From Caenispirillum salinarum AK4 (GTDB lineage Bacteria; Pseudomonadota; Alphaproteobacteria; Rhodospirillales; Rhodospirillaceae): DNA of 64,000 nt. This document shows, piece after piece, positions 28,730 to 39,238 of this stretch (its first letter is position 1; every line of letters starts with the position of its first letter). Under the pieces are notes generated by a model that was not told where the DNA came from, did no database searches, and saw only the letters and a list, made by a program, of their open reading frames with translations. The DNA is taken from contig NZ_ANHY01000019.1 in the NCBI RefSeq assembly GCF_000315795.1, positions 1 through 64,000 of the forward strand, written 5' to 3'. The position numbers were made by a program, and so were the translations under genes.

Positions 28730-30031
28730 TTATTGGACCGCGAAATGCGGCCGTTCGGGTGTATTATGCGCGGCGGAATAGAACCGGTAGCGGTTCTTGC
28801 CCGCCCGTTTGGCGCTGTACATGGCCTGGTCGGCGCAGCGCACCAGGTCTTCCGCCGCCGTCGCGTCGGCCGGATAGACGGCGATGCCCACGGATGCCGA
28901 CACCTCTGCCGTCCCGGCCGACAGGGTGTAGGGCTCCGCCACGGCCGCGACGATCTTTTCCGCCACGCGGGCGGCGTCCTGGGTTTCGCGCACCTCGGTC
29001 AGCACGACGGTGAACTCATCGCCGCCAAGCCGCGCCACCTCGTCGGAAACACGCACCGTGCCGCGCAGGCGGCGGGCGACTTCCTTCAGCAGTTCGTCGC
29101 CGACGGCGTGGTCCCAGCGGTCGTTGACCTCCTTGAAGCCGTCCAGGTCGATGAACAGAACGGCGCAGGCGCGCTCCATGGAACTGGCGCGCTCCACGCT
29201 GTCTTCCAGCACATGCATGAACAGTTGCCGGTTCGCAAGGCCGGTCAGCGGATCGCGCGTCGCCTGGCGCAGAAGCTCGGTCTCAGCCTTCTTGCGGTGC
29301 GTGATGTCCGACAGGATGGCGACATAGCCCGTTATGCCGCCCTGTTCATCGGCGACGGCGTTGATGCGCAGCCACTCCGGGTAGACCTCGCCGTTCTTGC
29401 GGCGATTCCAGATCTCGCCCTCCCACGCCCCGTTTGCGTCGAGCGACGCCCACAGGTCGTCGTAGAACTCGGCGTCATGCACGCCCGACGACAGCACCTG
29501 CGGCTTGTGCCCGATCACCTCGTCGGGATCGTAGCCGGTGACGCGGGTGAAGGCGGGGTTGACGCGGATCACCCGCCAGCCGGCGTCCATGACCATGATG
29601 CCCGTGTCGGTGCACTTGAAGGCGGCCTCGGCCAGCAGCAGCTGCTTGCGCGTCCGGTGACGCTCGATGGCATACAGGATGGACCGCTTGAGCAGCATCC
29701 CGTCGGCGCGGCCCTTGGTCAGGTAGTCCTGCGCGCCCGATTGCAGGGCAGCCAGGGCCACCTCCTCGTTGTCCAGGCCCGACAGCACGACCACCGGCAC
29801 GTCCAGCCCCGTCTTGCGCAGGCCTTCCACGGTTTCCAGCCCCTGGCTGTCGGGCAGCGACAGGTCGAGCAGCACGCAGGCGAATTCCTCCTGCTTGACA
29901 AGTTCGCAGGCGTCCGTCAGCCGCTCAACGTGCGTCAGGTGGAATTCCGAGCCGGCCTCCTCGGCCAGCAATACTTGGATCAACCGGGCGTCGCCCGGAT
30001 TGTCCTCGACCAGCAGGATATTTGTCCCCAT
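28730..30031 (-). CDS. Receiver-PAS-GGDEF diguanylate cyclase
   Basis: A 433-residue response regulator that makes cyclic di-GMP. Receiver: about 5-120 with Asp56 (CVLLDLSLP). PAS: about 130-245 (FKCTDTGIMVMDAGWRVIRV). GGDEF: about 255-420, with the active-site motif GGDEF at 336-340 and an inhibitory-site RxxD (RVSD, 327-330) five residues before it, so product inhibition is expected. All catalytic residues are intact. The start at 30031 is chosen at the receiver's beta-1 strand. It lies between the hybrid kinase and the single receiver on the same strand, so phosphoryl flow from that kinase to both is likely. Confidence 0.92.
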   Translation of the reverse strand: MGTNILLVEDNPGDARLIQVLLAEEAGSEFHLTHVERLTDACELVKQEEFACVLLDLSLPDSQGLETVEGLRKTGLDVPVVVLSGLDNEEVALAALQSGAQDYLTKGRADGMLLKRSILYAIERHRTRKQLLLAEAAFKCTDTGIMVMDAGWRVIRVNPAFTRVTGYDPDEVIGHKPQVLSSGVHDAEFYDDLWASLDANGAWEGEIWNRRKNGEVYPEWLRINAVADEQGGITGYVAILSDITHRKKAETELLRQATRDPLTGLANRQLFMHVLEDSVERASSMERACAVLFIDLDGFKEVNDRWDHAVGDELLKEVARRLRGTVRVSDEVARLGGDEFTVVLTEVRETQDAARVAEKIVAAVAEPYTLSAGTAEVSASVGIAVYPADATAAEDLVRCADQAMYSAKRAGKNRYRFYSAAHNTPERPHFAVQ

Positions 30032-30231
30032 CGGCGTGTCCGACCGCCCCCTGTGAAACATACCGCGACGACAGGAACCGGCCCCATCCGGAGGATGACC
30101 ATCGCGGGAAAACGTCGTTGTATCCCAAAACCCTAATGCCGCGCGCACGGAAACACAACCGGCAGCCGGCCGTTTTATCCCCGCAAGCGACGGGGACACA
30201 GGGGAAGAGGCTGAAAAAACGCGGAGTTGGC

Positions 30232-32652
<2,421 letters not shown>

Positions 32653-33007
32653 TCCCTCTCATGCGGCCCCGCAACGGGCCGTCGGACGGCGGTCCGCGGT
32701 TCGCCTTGCCGCGGCGTTTCTTGCCGGAGCGCAGCATACCCGAGACTCAGGACCGAACAAAGACTGGCCAAAAGTCATGGTCGCACGACTTTTGTCTTAT
32801 AACTGCGACAAAAACATGCCCGGGTCTTCGACAAAATGAGACAGCATCCTGCCTTTAGTGTAGCGCGACCAGAGACTTCCGTCCATTTCGCCGAACATGG
32901 CATCCGGTGGAGTGCTTGAACGGCGGCGGATGCGCCTCTACCTTCCAGGGACGTTCCTCCTGCTCAAGCGTTTTCAAGGCGGTACAGGCGAAGACGGAGG
33001 CGGTTCC
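32653..33007. other. Divergent regulatory gap between hybrid kinase and NAGGN genes
   Basis: The 355 bp hold no gene. The central third is AT-rich and carries the inverted-repeat block annotated at 32771-32836. The right part (32880-33000) is ordinary GC-rich sequence that continues the asnO-like frame without a ribosome site. Confidence 0.6.
32771..32836. promoter_or_regulatory. Paired overlapping inverted repeats upstream of NAGGN genes
   Basis: AAAAGTC-N10-GACTTTT (32771-32794) overlaps by four bases TTTTGTC-N10-GACAAAA (32791-32814). A further GACAAAA half-site lies at 32830-32836, 22 bp after the previous one (two helical turns). The regular geometry suggests binding of a dimeric regulator on one face of the helix. 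Target promoter and protein are unknown. Confidence 0.6.
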
Positions 33008-34789
33008 ATGTGCGGCATCTGCGGCGAGATACGGTTCGACGGCGGGGTGGCGGATGCCGGGGCCGTCTCGCGCATGGCGGAACGCCTGGCCCGGCGCGGC
33101 CCTGACGGCGCGGGCGTCTTCGCACAGGGGCGCATCGCCTTCGGCCATCGGCGGCTGAAGATCATCGACCTGTCGGACAGCGCCCAGCAGCCCATGGCGG
33201 ACCCGGACCTGGGCCTCGCCATCGTCTTCAACGGCTGCATCTACAACTACCCCGAACTGCGCGAGGAGTTGTCCGCGCAGGGATACCGCTTCTTCAGCCA
33301 TGGCGACACGGAAGTGATCCTGAAAGCCTTCCACGCCTGGGGGCCCATGTGCGTGAAGCGCTTTCACGGCATGTTCGCCTTCTGCATCTGGGAACGCGAG
33401 TCGGGTCGCGTGACGCTGGCCCGCGACCGCCTGGGCATCAAGCCGCTCTACACCGCCGAGGTGCCGGGCGGCCTGCGCTTTGCCTCCGCCCTGCCTGCCA
33501 TCCTGGCCGGCGGGCGCGGGGAGATCGATACCGACATCGATCCGATCGCCCTGCACCACTACATGACCTTTCACGCGGTCGTGCCGGCGCCGCGCACCAT
33601 CCTCAAGGGCGTGCGCAAGCTGCCGCCGGCGACCGTGCTGAGCATCGACGCCGACGGTACCCGATCCGAACAGCGGTACTGGACGCTGGAGGTCCAGCAG
33701 ACGGGCGACGACCTGCGCCGGTCGCCGGAGGAGTGGCAGGACATGGTGATGGACGCCCTGCGCGTCGCCGTGAAGCGCCGGCTGGTGTCCGACGTGCCCG
33801 TCGGCGTGCTGCTGTCGGGCGGGCTCGATTCCAGCCTCATCGTCGGGCTGCTGGCCGAACAGGGGCAGACGGGGCTCAACACGTTCTCGGTCGGCTTCGA
33901 GGCCGCCGGCGGCGAGAAGGGCGACGAGTTCCAGTATTCCGACCTGGTGGCCGAGCACTTCGGCACTGACCACCACAAGCTGTTCATCCCCTCCGACCGC
34001 CTGATCGAGACCCTGCCACGCACCTTCGACGCCATGAACGAGCCCATGGTGTCCTACGACAACGTGGGCTTCTTTCTGCTATCGGAGGAGGTGTCGAAAC
34101 ACGTCCACGTGGTCCAGTCCGGCCAGGGCGCCGACGAGGTGTTCGGCGGCTACCACTGGTATCCGCCGCTGTTGGACAGCAACGATCCGGTGGCCGACTA
34201 CGCCCGCGTCTTCTTCGACCGCGACCATGCGGAGGTCGCCCAGGCCGTCGACCCGCGCATGGTCGACGACACCGACCACAGCCGCGCCTTCGTCGCCGAG
34301 CACTTCGGGCAGCCCGGCGCCGACCGCGCCGTGGACAAGGCCCTGCGGCTGGACACGACCGTCATGCTGGTGGACGACCCGGTCAAGCGCGTCGACAACA
34401 TGACCATGGCCTGGGGGCTGGAGGCGCGCGTGCCGTTCCTCGACCACGAGTTGGTGGAACTGGCCGGCCGCATCCCCGCCGAGTTGAAGGTCCGCGACGG
34501 CGGCAAATGGGTGCTGAAGGAAGGCGCGCGGAAGGTGATTCCGTCGGGCGTCATCGACCGGCCCAAGGGCTATTTCCCCGTGCCGGCGTTGAAGTACATC
34601 CAGGGGCCGTACCTGGATTTCGTGCGCGACCACCTGGACAGCCGAGCTGCCCGCCAGCGCGGGCTGTTCAGGCGCGACTACGTGGACATGCTGCTCGACG
34701 ATCCCACCGGGCACATCACGCCCCTGCGCGGATCGAAGCTGTGGCAGGTGGCGCTGCTTGAGATGTGGCTCCAGACCCACGACCTGTAG
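33008..34789 (+). CDS. N-acetylglutaminylglutamine amidotransferase (AsnB/AsnO-like)
   Basis: A 593-residue asparagine-synthetase-type enzyme. It begins MCGICGEIRFDGG; Cys2 becomes the N-terminal nucleophile of the glutaminase half (about 2-210). The synthetase half has the pyrophosphate loop LLSGGLDSSLIVGLL and SGQGADEVFGGYHWY. The neighbours are the acetyltransferase/ligase and M42 peptidase that define the NAGGN osmolyte trio, so the likely reaction is amidation of N-acetylglutaminylglutamine to the uncharged osmoprotectant NAGGN, rather than asparagine synthesis. GGAGG precedes the ATG at 33008; a longer frame from 32897 has no support. Confidence 0.93.
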   Translation: MCGICGEIRFDGGVADAGAVSRMAERLARRGPDGAGVFAQGRIAFGHRRLKIIDLSDSAQQPMADPDLGLAIVFNGCIYNYPELREELSAQGYRFFSHGDTEVILKAFHAWGPMCVKRFHGMFAFCIWERESGRVTLARDRLGIKPLYTAEVPGGLRFASALPAILAGGRGEIDTDIDPIALHHYMTFHAVVPAPRTILKGVRKLPPATVLSIDADGTRSEQRYWTLEVQQTGDDLRRSPEEWQDMVMDALRVAVKRRLVSDVPVGVLLSGGLDSSLIVGLLAEQGQTGLNTFSVGFEAAGGEKGDEFQYSDLVAEHFGTDHHKLFIPSDRLIETLPRTFDAMNEPMVSYDNVGFFLLSEEVSKHVHVVQSGQGADEVFGGYHWYPPLLDSNDPVADYARVFFDRDHAEVAQAVDPRMVDDTDHSRAFVAEHFGQPGADRAVDKALRLDTTVMLVDDPVKRVDNMTMAWGLEARVPFLDHELVELAGRIPAELKVRDGGKWVLKEGARKVIPSGVIDRPKGYFPVPALKYIQGPYLDFVRDHLDSRAARQRGLFRRDYVDMLLDDPTGHITPLRGSKLWQVALLEMWLQTHDL

Positions 34790-34849
34790 ACCGACGCGCT
34801 TCCTGCCCCGCCCGCTGTTCCTTCCGTTGATGACCGAAGGCCGACCCTC

Positions 34850-36640
34850 ATGGGCAAGAAGACCCACCCGCCGCCGCACCAGCATCACCGGCTGGAAAGC
34901 AACGCTTCGCCGTCACTCAAGAACTGGGGCGAGTTGCCGCGCGATCCGGCCGCCCGCGCCATGGACAAGGCCGTCGTGGTGGAATGCGGCTGGGGGCGGC
35001 TGATCTTCGCGCAGACCTTCGACGACCCGCGCGACGCCGCCGAACTGCTGCGCACCGAGCGCCCAGGCCGGCGCGACATCGTCTTCTATATCCGCGACCC
35101 GCATGTGGCGCTGGCCCATGCGCCGCAGGAGCTGTTCCTGGACCCCAGCCACACCTTCCGCCTGTGGCTCAACCGCTACCGCCCCGCGCGGCAGCGGCGG
35201 CAGGGCTTCACGGTACGGCTGGTGCGCACGCCCGAGGAATGCGACCAGGTCAACCGCATCTACTCCAGCCGCGGCATGGTGCCCTTCCCCGACGACTTCC
35301 TGTGGGCCAACCGCAACTCGCGCGTCGTCACGGTGCTGGTGGCCGTGGACGATCACTCGGAGGACGTGGTCGGCGTGGTGACCGGCGTCGACCACAAGCG
35401 CGCCTTCAACGACCCGGACAACGGCTCCTCGCTGTGGGCGCTGGCCGTGGACGGGCAGACCCACCTGCCCGGCATCGGCGAGGCGCTGGTGCGCCAGTTG
35501 GCGGAGCATTACCAGGCGCGCGGGCGGGCCTTCATGGACCTGTCGGTCATGCACACCAACGAGATGGCGATCCGCCTGTACGAAAAACTGGGCTTCGAGC
35601 GCGTGCCCGTGTTCACGCTCAAGCACAAGAATTCCATCAACGAGCGCCTGTTCATCGGGCCCGAGCCGGAAGCCGACCTCAACCCCTACGCCCGCATCAT
35701 CGTCGACGAGGCCCGCAGGCGCGGCATCGCGGTGGAGGTGCTGGACGAGGAAGCAGGATACTTCGCGCTGTCCCACGGCGGGCGGTCCATCGTCTGCCGC
35801 GAAAGCCTGACCGAGTTGACCACCGCCATCGCCATGTCGCGCTGCGACGACAAGGCTGTCACGCGCCGCCTGCTGGAAAAGGCCGGCCTGCGCGTGCCAC
35901 GCCAGCAGGCGGCCGGCGCGGCGGAGGACAACGCGGCCTTCCTTCAGCGGTGCGGGCGGCTGGTGGTCAAGCCGGCGCGCGGGGAACAGGGCCAGGGTAT
36001 TTCGGTCGACCTGTCCGACGCCGAGGCCGTCGAACGCGCGGTCGGGGAAGCCCGGCGCTTCTGCGAGACCGTGCTGCTGGAGGAATTCTGCGCGGGTCAG
36101 GACCTGCGCATCATCGTCATCGACAGCAAGGTCGTGGCCGCCGCCACCCGGCGCCCCGCCGCCATCACCGGCAACGGCCGCGACACGCTGCGCACCCTGA
36201 TCGAGCACCAGAGCCGCCGCCGCGCCGCGGCCACCGGCGGGGAAAGCCGCATCCCGACCGACGCTGAGACCGAACGCTGCCTCGCCGACGAGGGCCTGGA
36301 TTGGGACTCTGTGCCTGCGGACGGGCGCGAGATCGTCGTGCGCAAGACCGCCAACCTGCACACCGGCGGCACCATCCACGACGTGACCGAGCGCCTGCAC
36401 CACACGCTGGTGGAAGCCGCCGTCAAGGGCGCGCGGGCGCTGGACATTCCCGTGGTGGGGTTCGACTTCCTGGTGCCCGACGTCGCGGGCCCGGACTACG
36501 TGATCATCGAGGCCAACGAGCGCCCCGGCCTCGCCAACCATGAACCCCAACCGACGGCCGAGCGTTTTATCGACTTGCTGTTCCCGCAGACGCGCTTCGC
36601 GCCGCTCGCCGACCGGTCCAACCAGATCAAGGGAGAGTGA
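34850..36640 (+). CDS. ngs: N-acetylglutaminylglutamine synthetase (GNAT/ATP-grasp fusion)
   Basis: A 596-residue bifunctional protein. The N-terminal half (about 1-280) holds a GNAT fold (LPGIGEALVRQLAEHYQARG as the acetyl-CoA loop; MAIRLYEKLGFERVPVF) that acetylates glutamine. The C-terminal half (about 295-590) is an ATP-grasp ligase (RLVVKPARGEQGQGISV, IVIDSKVVAAATRRPAAI, YVIIEANERPGL) that would join the second glutamine. The fusion is diagnostic of the NAGGN pathway described in Sinorhizobium meliloti and Pseudomonas. It ends one base before the TTG start of the M42 peptidase gene. Confidence 0.93.
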   Translation: MGKKTHPPPHQHHRLESNASPSLKNWGELPRDPAARAMDKAVVVECGWGRLIFAQTFDDPRDAAELLRTERPGRRDIVFYIRDPHVALAHAPQELFLDPSHTFRLWLNRYRPARQRRQGFTVRLVRTPEECDQVNRIYSSRGMVPFPDDFLWANRNSRVVTVLVAVDDHSEDVVGVVTGVDHKRAFNDPDNGSSLWALAVDGQTHLPGIGEALVRQLAEHYQARGRAFMDLSVMHTNEMAIRLYEKLGFERVPVFTLKHKNSINERLFIGPEPEADLNPYARIIVDEARRRGIAVEVLDEEAGYFALSHGGRSIVCRESLTELTTAIAMSRCDDKAVTRRLLEKAGLRVPRQQAAGAAEDNAAFLQRCGRLVVKPARGEQGQGISVDLSDAEAVERAVGEARRFCETVLLEEFCAGQDLRIIVIDSKVVAAATRRPAAITGNGRDTLRTLIEHQSRRRAAATGGESRIPTDAETERCLADEGLDWDSVPADGREIVVRKTANLHTGGTIHDVTERLHHTLVEAAVKGARALDIPVVGFDFLVPDVAGPDYVIIEANERPGLANHEPQPTAERFIDLLFPQTRFAPLADRSNQIKGE

Positions 36641-36641
36641 C

Positions 36642-37775
36642 TTGCGCCGCCTGGAGGTGGACACCGATTACCTGCTCCGTGTCCTTTTCATGATGCTCAA
36701 CACGCCCAGCCCGACGGGCATGACGGACACCATCGTCCATTATGTCTGCGGCGAGCTTGAGAGCATGGGCATCGACTATGAATTGACCCGCCGGGGCGCC
36801 ATCCGCGCCAACCTTCCCGGCGTGCGTTACAGCCCCGACCGCGCCATCATCGGCCACGTCGACACGCTGGGCGCCATCGTCAAGGGCCTGAAGGACAACG
36901 GCCGCCTGGAACTGGCGATGATCGGCCACTGGTCGGCCCGCTTCGCCGAAGGCGCGCGCTGCACCATCTATGGCGACGATCACAAGACCTTCCGCGGCAC
37001 GATCATGCCGCTCAAGGCCTCCGGCCACGCCTTCAACGAGGAAATCGACACCCAGCCGACCAGTTGGCAGAACGTGGAAGTGCGGGTGGACGAATTCTGC
37101 CACACCAAGGCCGACCTTCAGCACGTCGGCATCAACATCGGCGACCACGTCTCCATCGACGCCCAGCCGGAAATCACGGACACGGGCTTCATCAACTCCC
37201 GCCACCTGGACGACAAGGCGGGTGTCGCCGCCATGCTGGCCGCCGCCAAGGCCGTCCAGGACAACGGCGTGGAGCTGCCCGTGGACTGCCACCTGCTGTT
37301 CACCATCTCCGAGGAAGTGGGTGTTGGCGCCTCGTCGATCCTGCACGGCGACGTGGCCGAAATGGTCTCGGTGGACAACGGCACCATCGCGCCTGGCCAG
37401 AACACCAGCGAATACGGCGTGACCGTTGCCATGCAGGACATGACGGGTCCCTTCGACTGGCACCTGACGCGCCGGCTGATCGGGCTGTGCAGGGAGTTCG
37501 GAATCGAGCACGAGCGCGACGTCTTCCGCTATTACCGCTCGGACGCCGCCTCGGCGCTGGAGGCGGGCAACGACATCCGCGCCGCCCTGGTCTGCTTCGC
37601 CGTCGACGGCAGCCACGGCTGGGAGCGCACCCACATGAAGAGCCTGGAGGCCATGGCGCGGCTTCTGTCGCTCTACATGCAGACCGACCCCGCCTTCAAG
37701 CGCGACCGCCGCGCCATCGGGCCGAAGGCGGACTTCCCCAGGCAGCAGATGCAGTACGAGGACGGGGCGGAGTAG
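36642..37775 (+). CDS. M42-family metallopeptidase of the NAGGN cluster
   Basis: A 377-residue cocatalytic aminopeptidase-like protein. Candidate zinc ligands are His72/Asp74 region (IIGHVDTLG), Asp190 (SRHLDDKAG), Glu224/Glu225 (ISEEVGVG), an Asp in VSVDNG and a late His (RTHMKSLEA). The start is TTG at 36642 with GGGAGAG upstream; the family N terminus (LEVDTDYLLRVLF) follows directly. This peptidase always travels with the two NAGGN synthesis enzymes and is presumed to process or recycle the dipeptide, but its exact role is not proven. Confidence 0.9.
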   Translation: MRRLEVDTDYLLRVLFMMLNTPSPTGMTDTIVHYVCGELESMGIDYELTRRGAIRANLPGVRYSPDRAIIGHVDTLGAIVKGLKDNGRLELAMIGHWSARFAEGARCTIYGDDHKTFRGTIMPLKASGHAFNEEIDTQPTSWQNVEVRVDEFCHTKADLQHVGINIGDHVSIDAQPEITDTGFINSRHLDDKAGVAAMLAAAKAVQDNGVELPVDCHLLFTISEEVGVGASSILHGDVAEMVSVDNGTIAPGQNTSEYGVTVAMQDMTGPFDWHLTRRLIGLCREFGIEHERDVFRYYRSDAASALEAGNDIRAALVCFAVDGSHGWERTHMKSLEAMARLLSLYMQTDPAFKRDRRAIGPKADFPRQQMQYEDGAE

Positions 37776-37854
37776 GACGCCCCACCCCTGATCGGACGAC
37801 GGCAGCTGCGGTGCACGCTATTCTTAAGCGAAGCCGGGACGATGGAGGGCTGTC

Positions 37855-38355
37855 ATGGCGCCATCGCGCATTCTCTGCGCCGTGCTGGCGCTTCTGCTTC
37901 TTTCAGGGCCGGTCGGTGCCGGCTCCACCGACACCACGGTGCGCGACATGACGCACTGGGTTGCGGCGGAAATCGAAGTACCGGCACCCCCGCCCCCCGT
38001 GGTGGCGCGCACCGACCAGGCGGACCTTCGCCGGCGCTGCTTTCCGGGTTTCCGCTTCGAGGACGCGCCGGGCGTCCGGGGCGCCTATGATCCCGCGACC
38101 GGCGTCGTCCTGCTCGATGACGCCTGCGATCTGTCGCGGCTGGAGGACGCCAGCTACCTGCTGCACGAAATCGTCCACCACGTCCAGCTTCACAACGGCC
38201 TGGACAAGACGGCCCGCTGCCGTGCCGAACTGGAGGGCCAGGCGTTCCGTCTTCAGGTTCAGTGGCTCGAGGAACAGGGGGTCGCAGACCCGCTGGCCCT
38301 GCTGGGCACCGACGAGCGCACCCTCAGGATGCTGGAGACCTGCCCGCCCCGCTAA
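37855..38355 (+). CDS. Secreted HExxH protein (DUF6647-like), putative metallopeptidase
   Basis: A 166-residue exported protein: signal peptide about residues 1-23 (LALLLLSGPVGAG), then a compact domain containing LLHEIVHHVQLHNG. His104, Glu105 and His108 fit the zincin HExxH site, and Glu125/Glu127 in RCRAELEGQAF could supply the third ligand. Three or four cysteines (62, 91, 122, 163) may form disulfides. It is short for a peptidase and may be inactive or very specific. GGAGGG precedes the ATG. It stands alone downstream of the NAGGN trio. Confidence 0.72.
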   Translation: MAPSRILCAVLALLLLSGPVGAGSTDTTVRDMTHWVAAEIEVPAPPPPVVARTDQADLRRRCFPGFRFEDAPGVRGAYDPATGVVLLDDACDLSRLEDASYLLHEIVHHVQLHNGLDKTARCRAELEGQAFRLQVQWLEEQGVADPLALLGTDERTLRMLETCPPR

Positions 38356-38362
38356 TGCCCTG

Positions 38363-38506
38363 CGATCAAACGCGATCGAAAAAGAGCGAATAGGGTCGCG
38401 ACGGCGCCCCCGCGCCGGTCAGGCGCGTGCCCCTTAGTGGCGCCTGAAGCCGAAGGCGCGCGCGGAAGCGCGCACACCGCCGATCAGGTGCGACCGCGCC
38501 TGATCG
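38363..38506. repeat. Multi-hairpin dispersed repeat, copy 2
   Basis: This block shares the 14-bp word GCGAATAGGGTCGC (38386-38399) and a 22-bp word (38408-38429) with 698-837, at identical spacing, followed by GCCGAAGGCG and a terminal hairpin GATCAGG...CCTGATC. The terminal hairpin overlaps the end of bioY, so the last codons of that gene come from the repeat. Confidence 0.75.
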
Positions 38507-39122
38507 GAAATGCTCCAGGCTGCTCGCGCCGCCGCTCCACCAGCGCCCACAGGGCGGGCAGCAGGCACATGCCGAGGCAGACCTTCACCACCTCCGCCGG
38601 AAGGAAGGGCACCACGCCCACCGCCAGCGCCTCGGCCGGGCCGATCAGCGCCGCGAGCCACGCCCCGCCAGCGGCTACGATCACCGTCAGCCCCAGCGTC
38701 AAGGCGAGGCCCGCGCCGAACAGCCGGCGGTCCCATCCGCGGTCCGCCAGCGCGCCCACCAGGGCGGTAGCCAGCACGAAACCCATCAGGTAGCCGCCCG
38801 TGGGGCCCATCATGTACGCGATGCCGATGCCGCGCTCCGGCGTCCCGGCAAAGACCGGCAGCCCGGCCGCTCCCGCCGCCAGATAGGCCAGCACGGTACC
38901 CGTCCCGAGTCGCGCGCCATAGGCGCTTGCCAGCAGCAGGACAGCCAGGGTCTGAAGGGTCATCGGCACGGGCCAGAACGGCACCCGCACCCACGCCGAC
39001 AGCGTCAGCACCAGCACGCCCAGTCCCACCAGAACCGCAGCCTGCGCCGCCGGATGGACGCGGGCGGGAAAGAGCGTGCGTGCCAGGGGAAGGGTGGGAA
39101 CGGAGGAGCCGCTGTGCATCAT
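38484..39122 (-). CDS. bioY: Biotin transporter substrate-specificity subunit BioY
   Basis: A 212-residue integral membrane protein with about six hydrophobic segments, the S component for biotin of an ECF-type importer. The family blocks RVPFWPVPMTLQTLAVLL and MGPTGGYLMGFVLA are clear. No bioM or bioN gene is nearby, so BioY may act alone or use a remote energy module. The C-terminal tail (GAFPIRRGRT) is encoded inside the dispersed repeat. Transcribed alone, convergent with the HExxH gene. Confidence 0.94.
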   Translation of the reverse strand: MMHSGSSVPTLPLARTLFPARVHPAAQAAVLVGLGVLVLTLSAWVRVPFWPVPMTLQTLAVLLLASAYGARLGTGTVLAYLAAGAAGLPVFAGTPERGIGIAYMMGPTGGYLMGFVLATALVGALADRGWDRRLFGAGLALTLGLTVIVAAGGAWLAALIGPAEALAVGVVPFLPAEVVKVCLGMCLLPALWALVERRREQPGAFPIRRGRT

Positions 39123-39238
39123 GAGCAGGACCTTATGGACCGGAACCAGGGGCGCGTTTCAAGTGCTCCCATACATCCGCTTAGCCCGTAGGTGCACGGT
39201 TGTAAAGTCGCAGACCTTCGCGAACGCTGCCCTGAGAC

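Noticed and set aside
39150-39235. BirA or BioR operator upstream of bioY
   Set aside because: GGTTGTAAAG is a half-site at best; no palindrome for either regulator is present.
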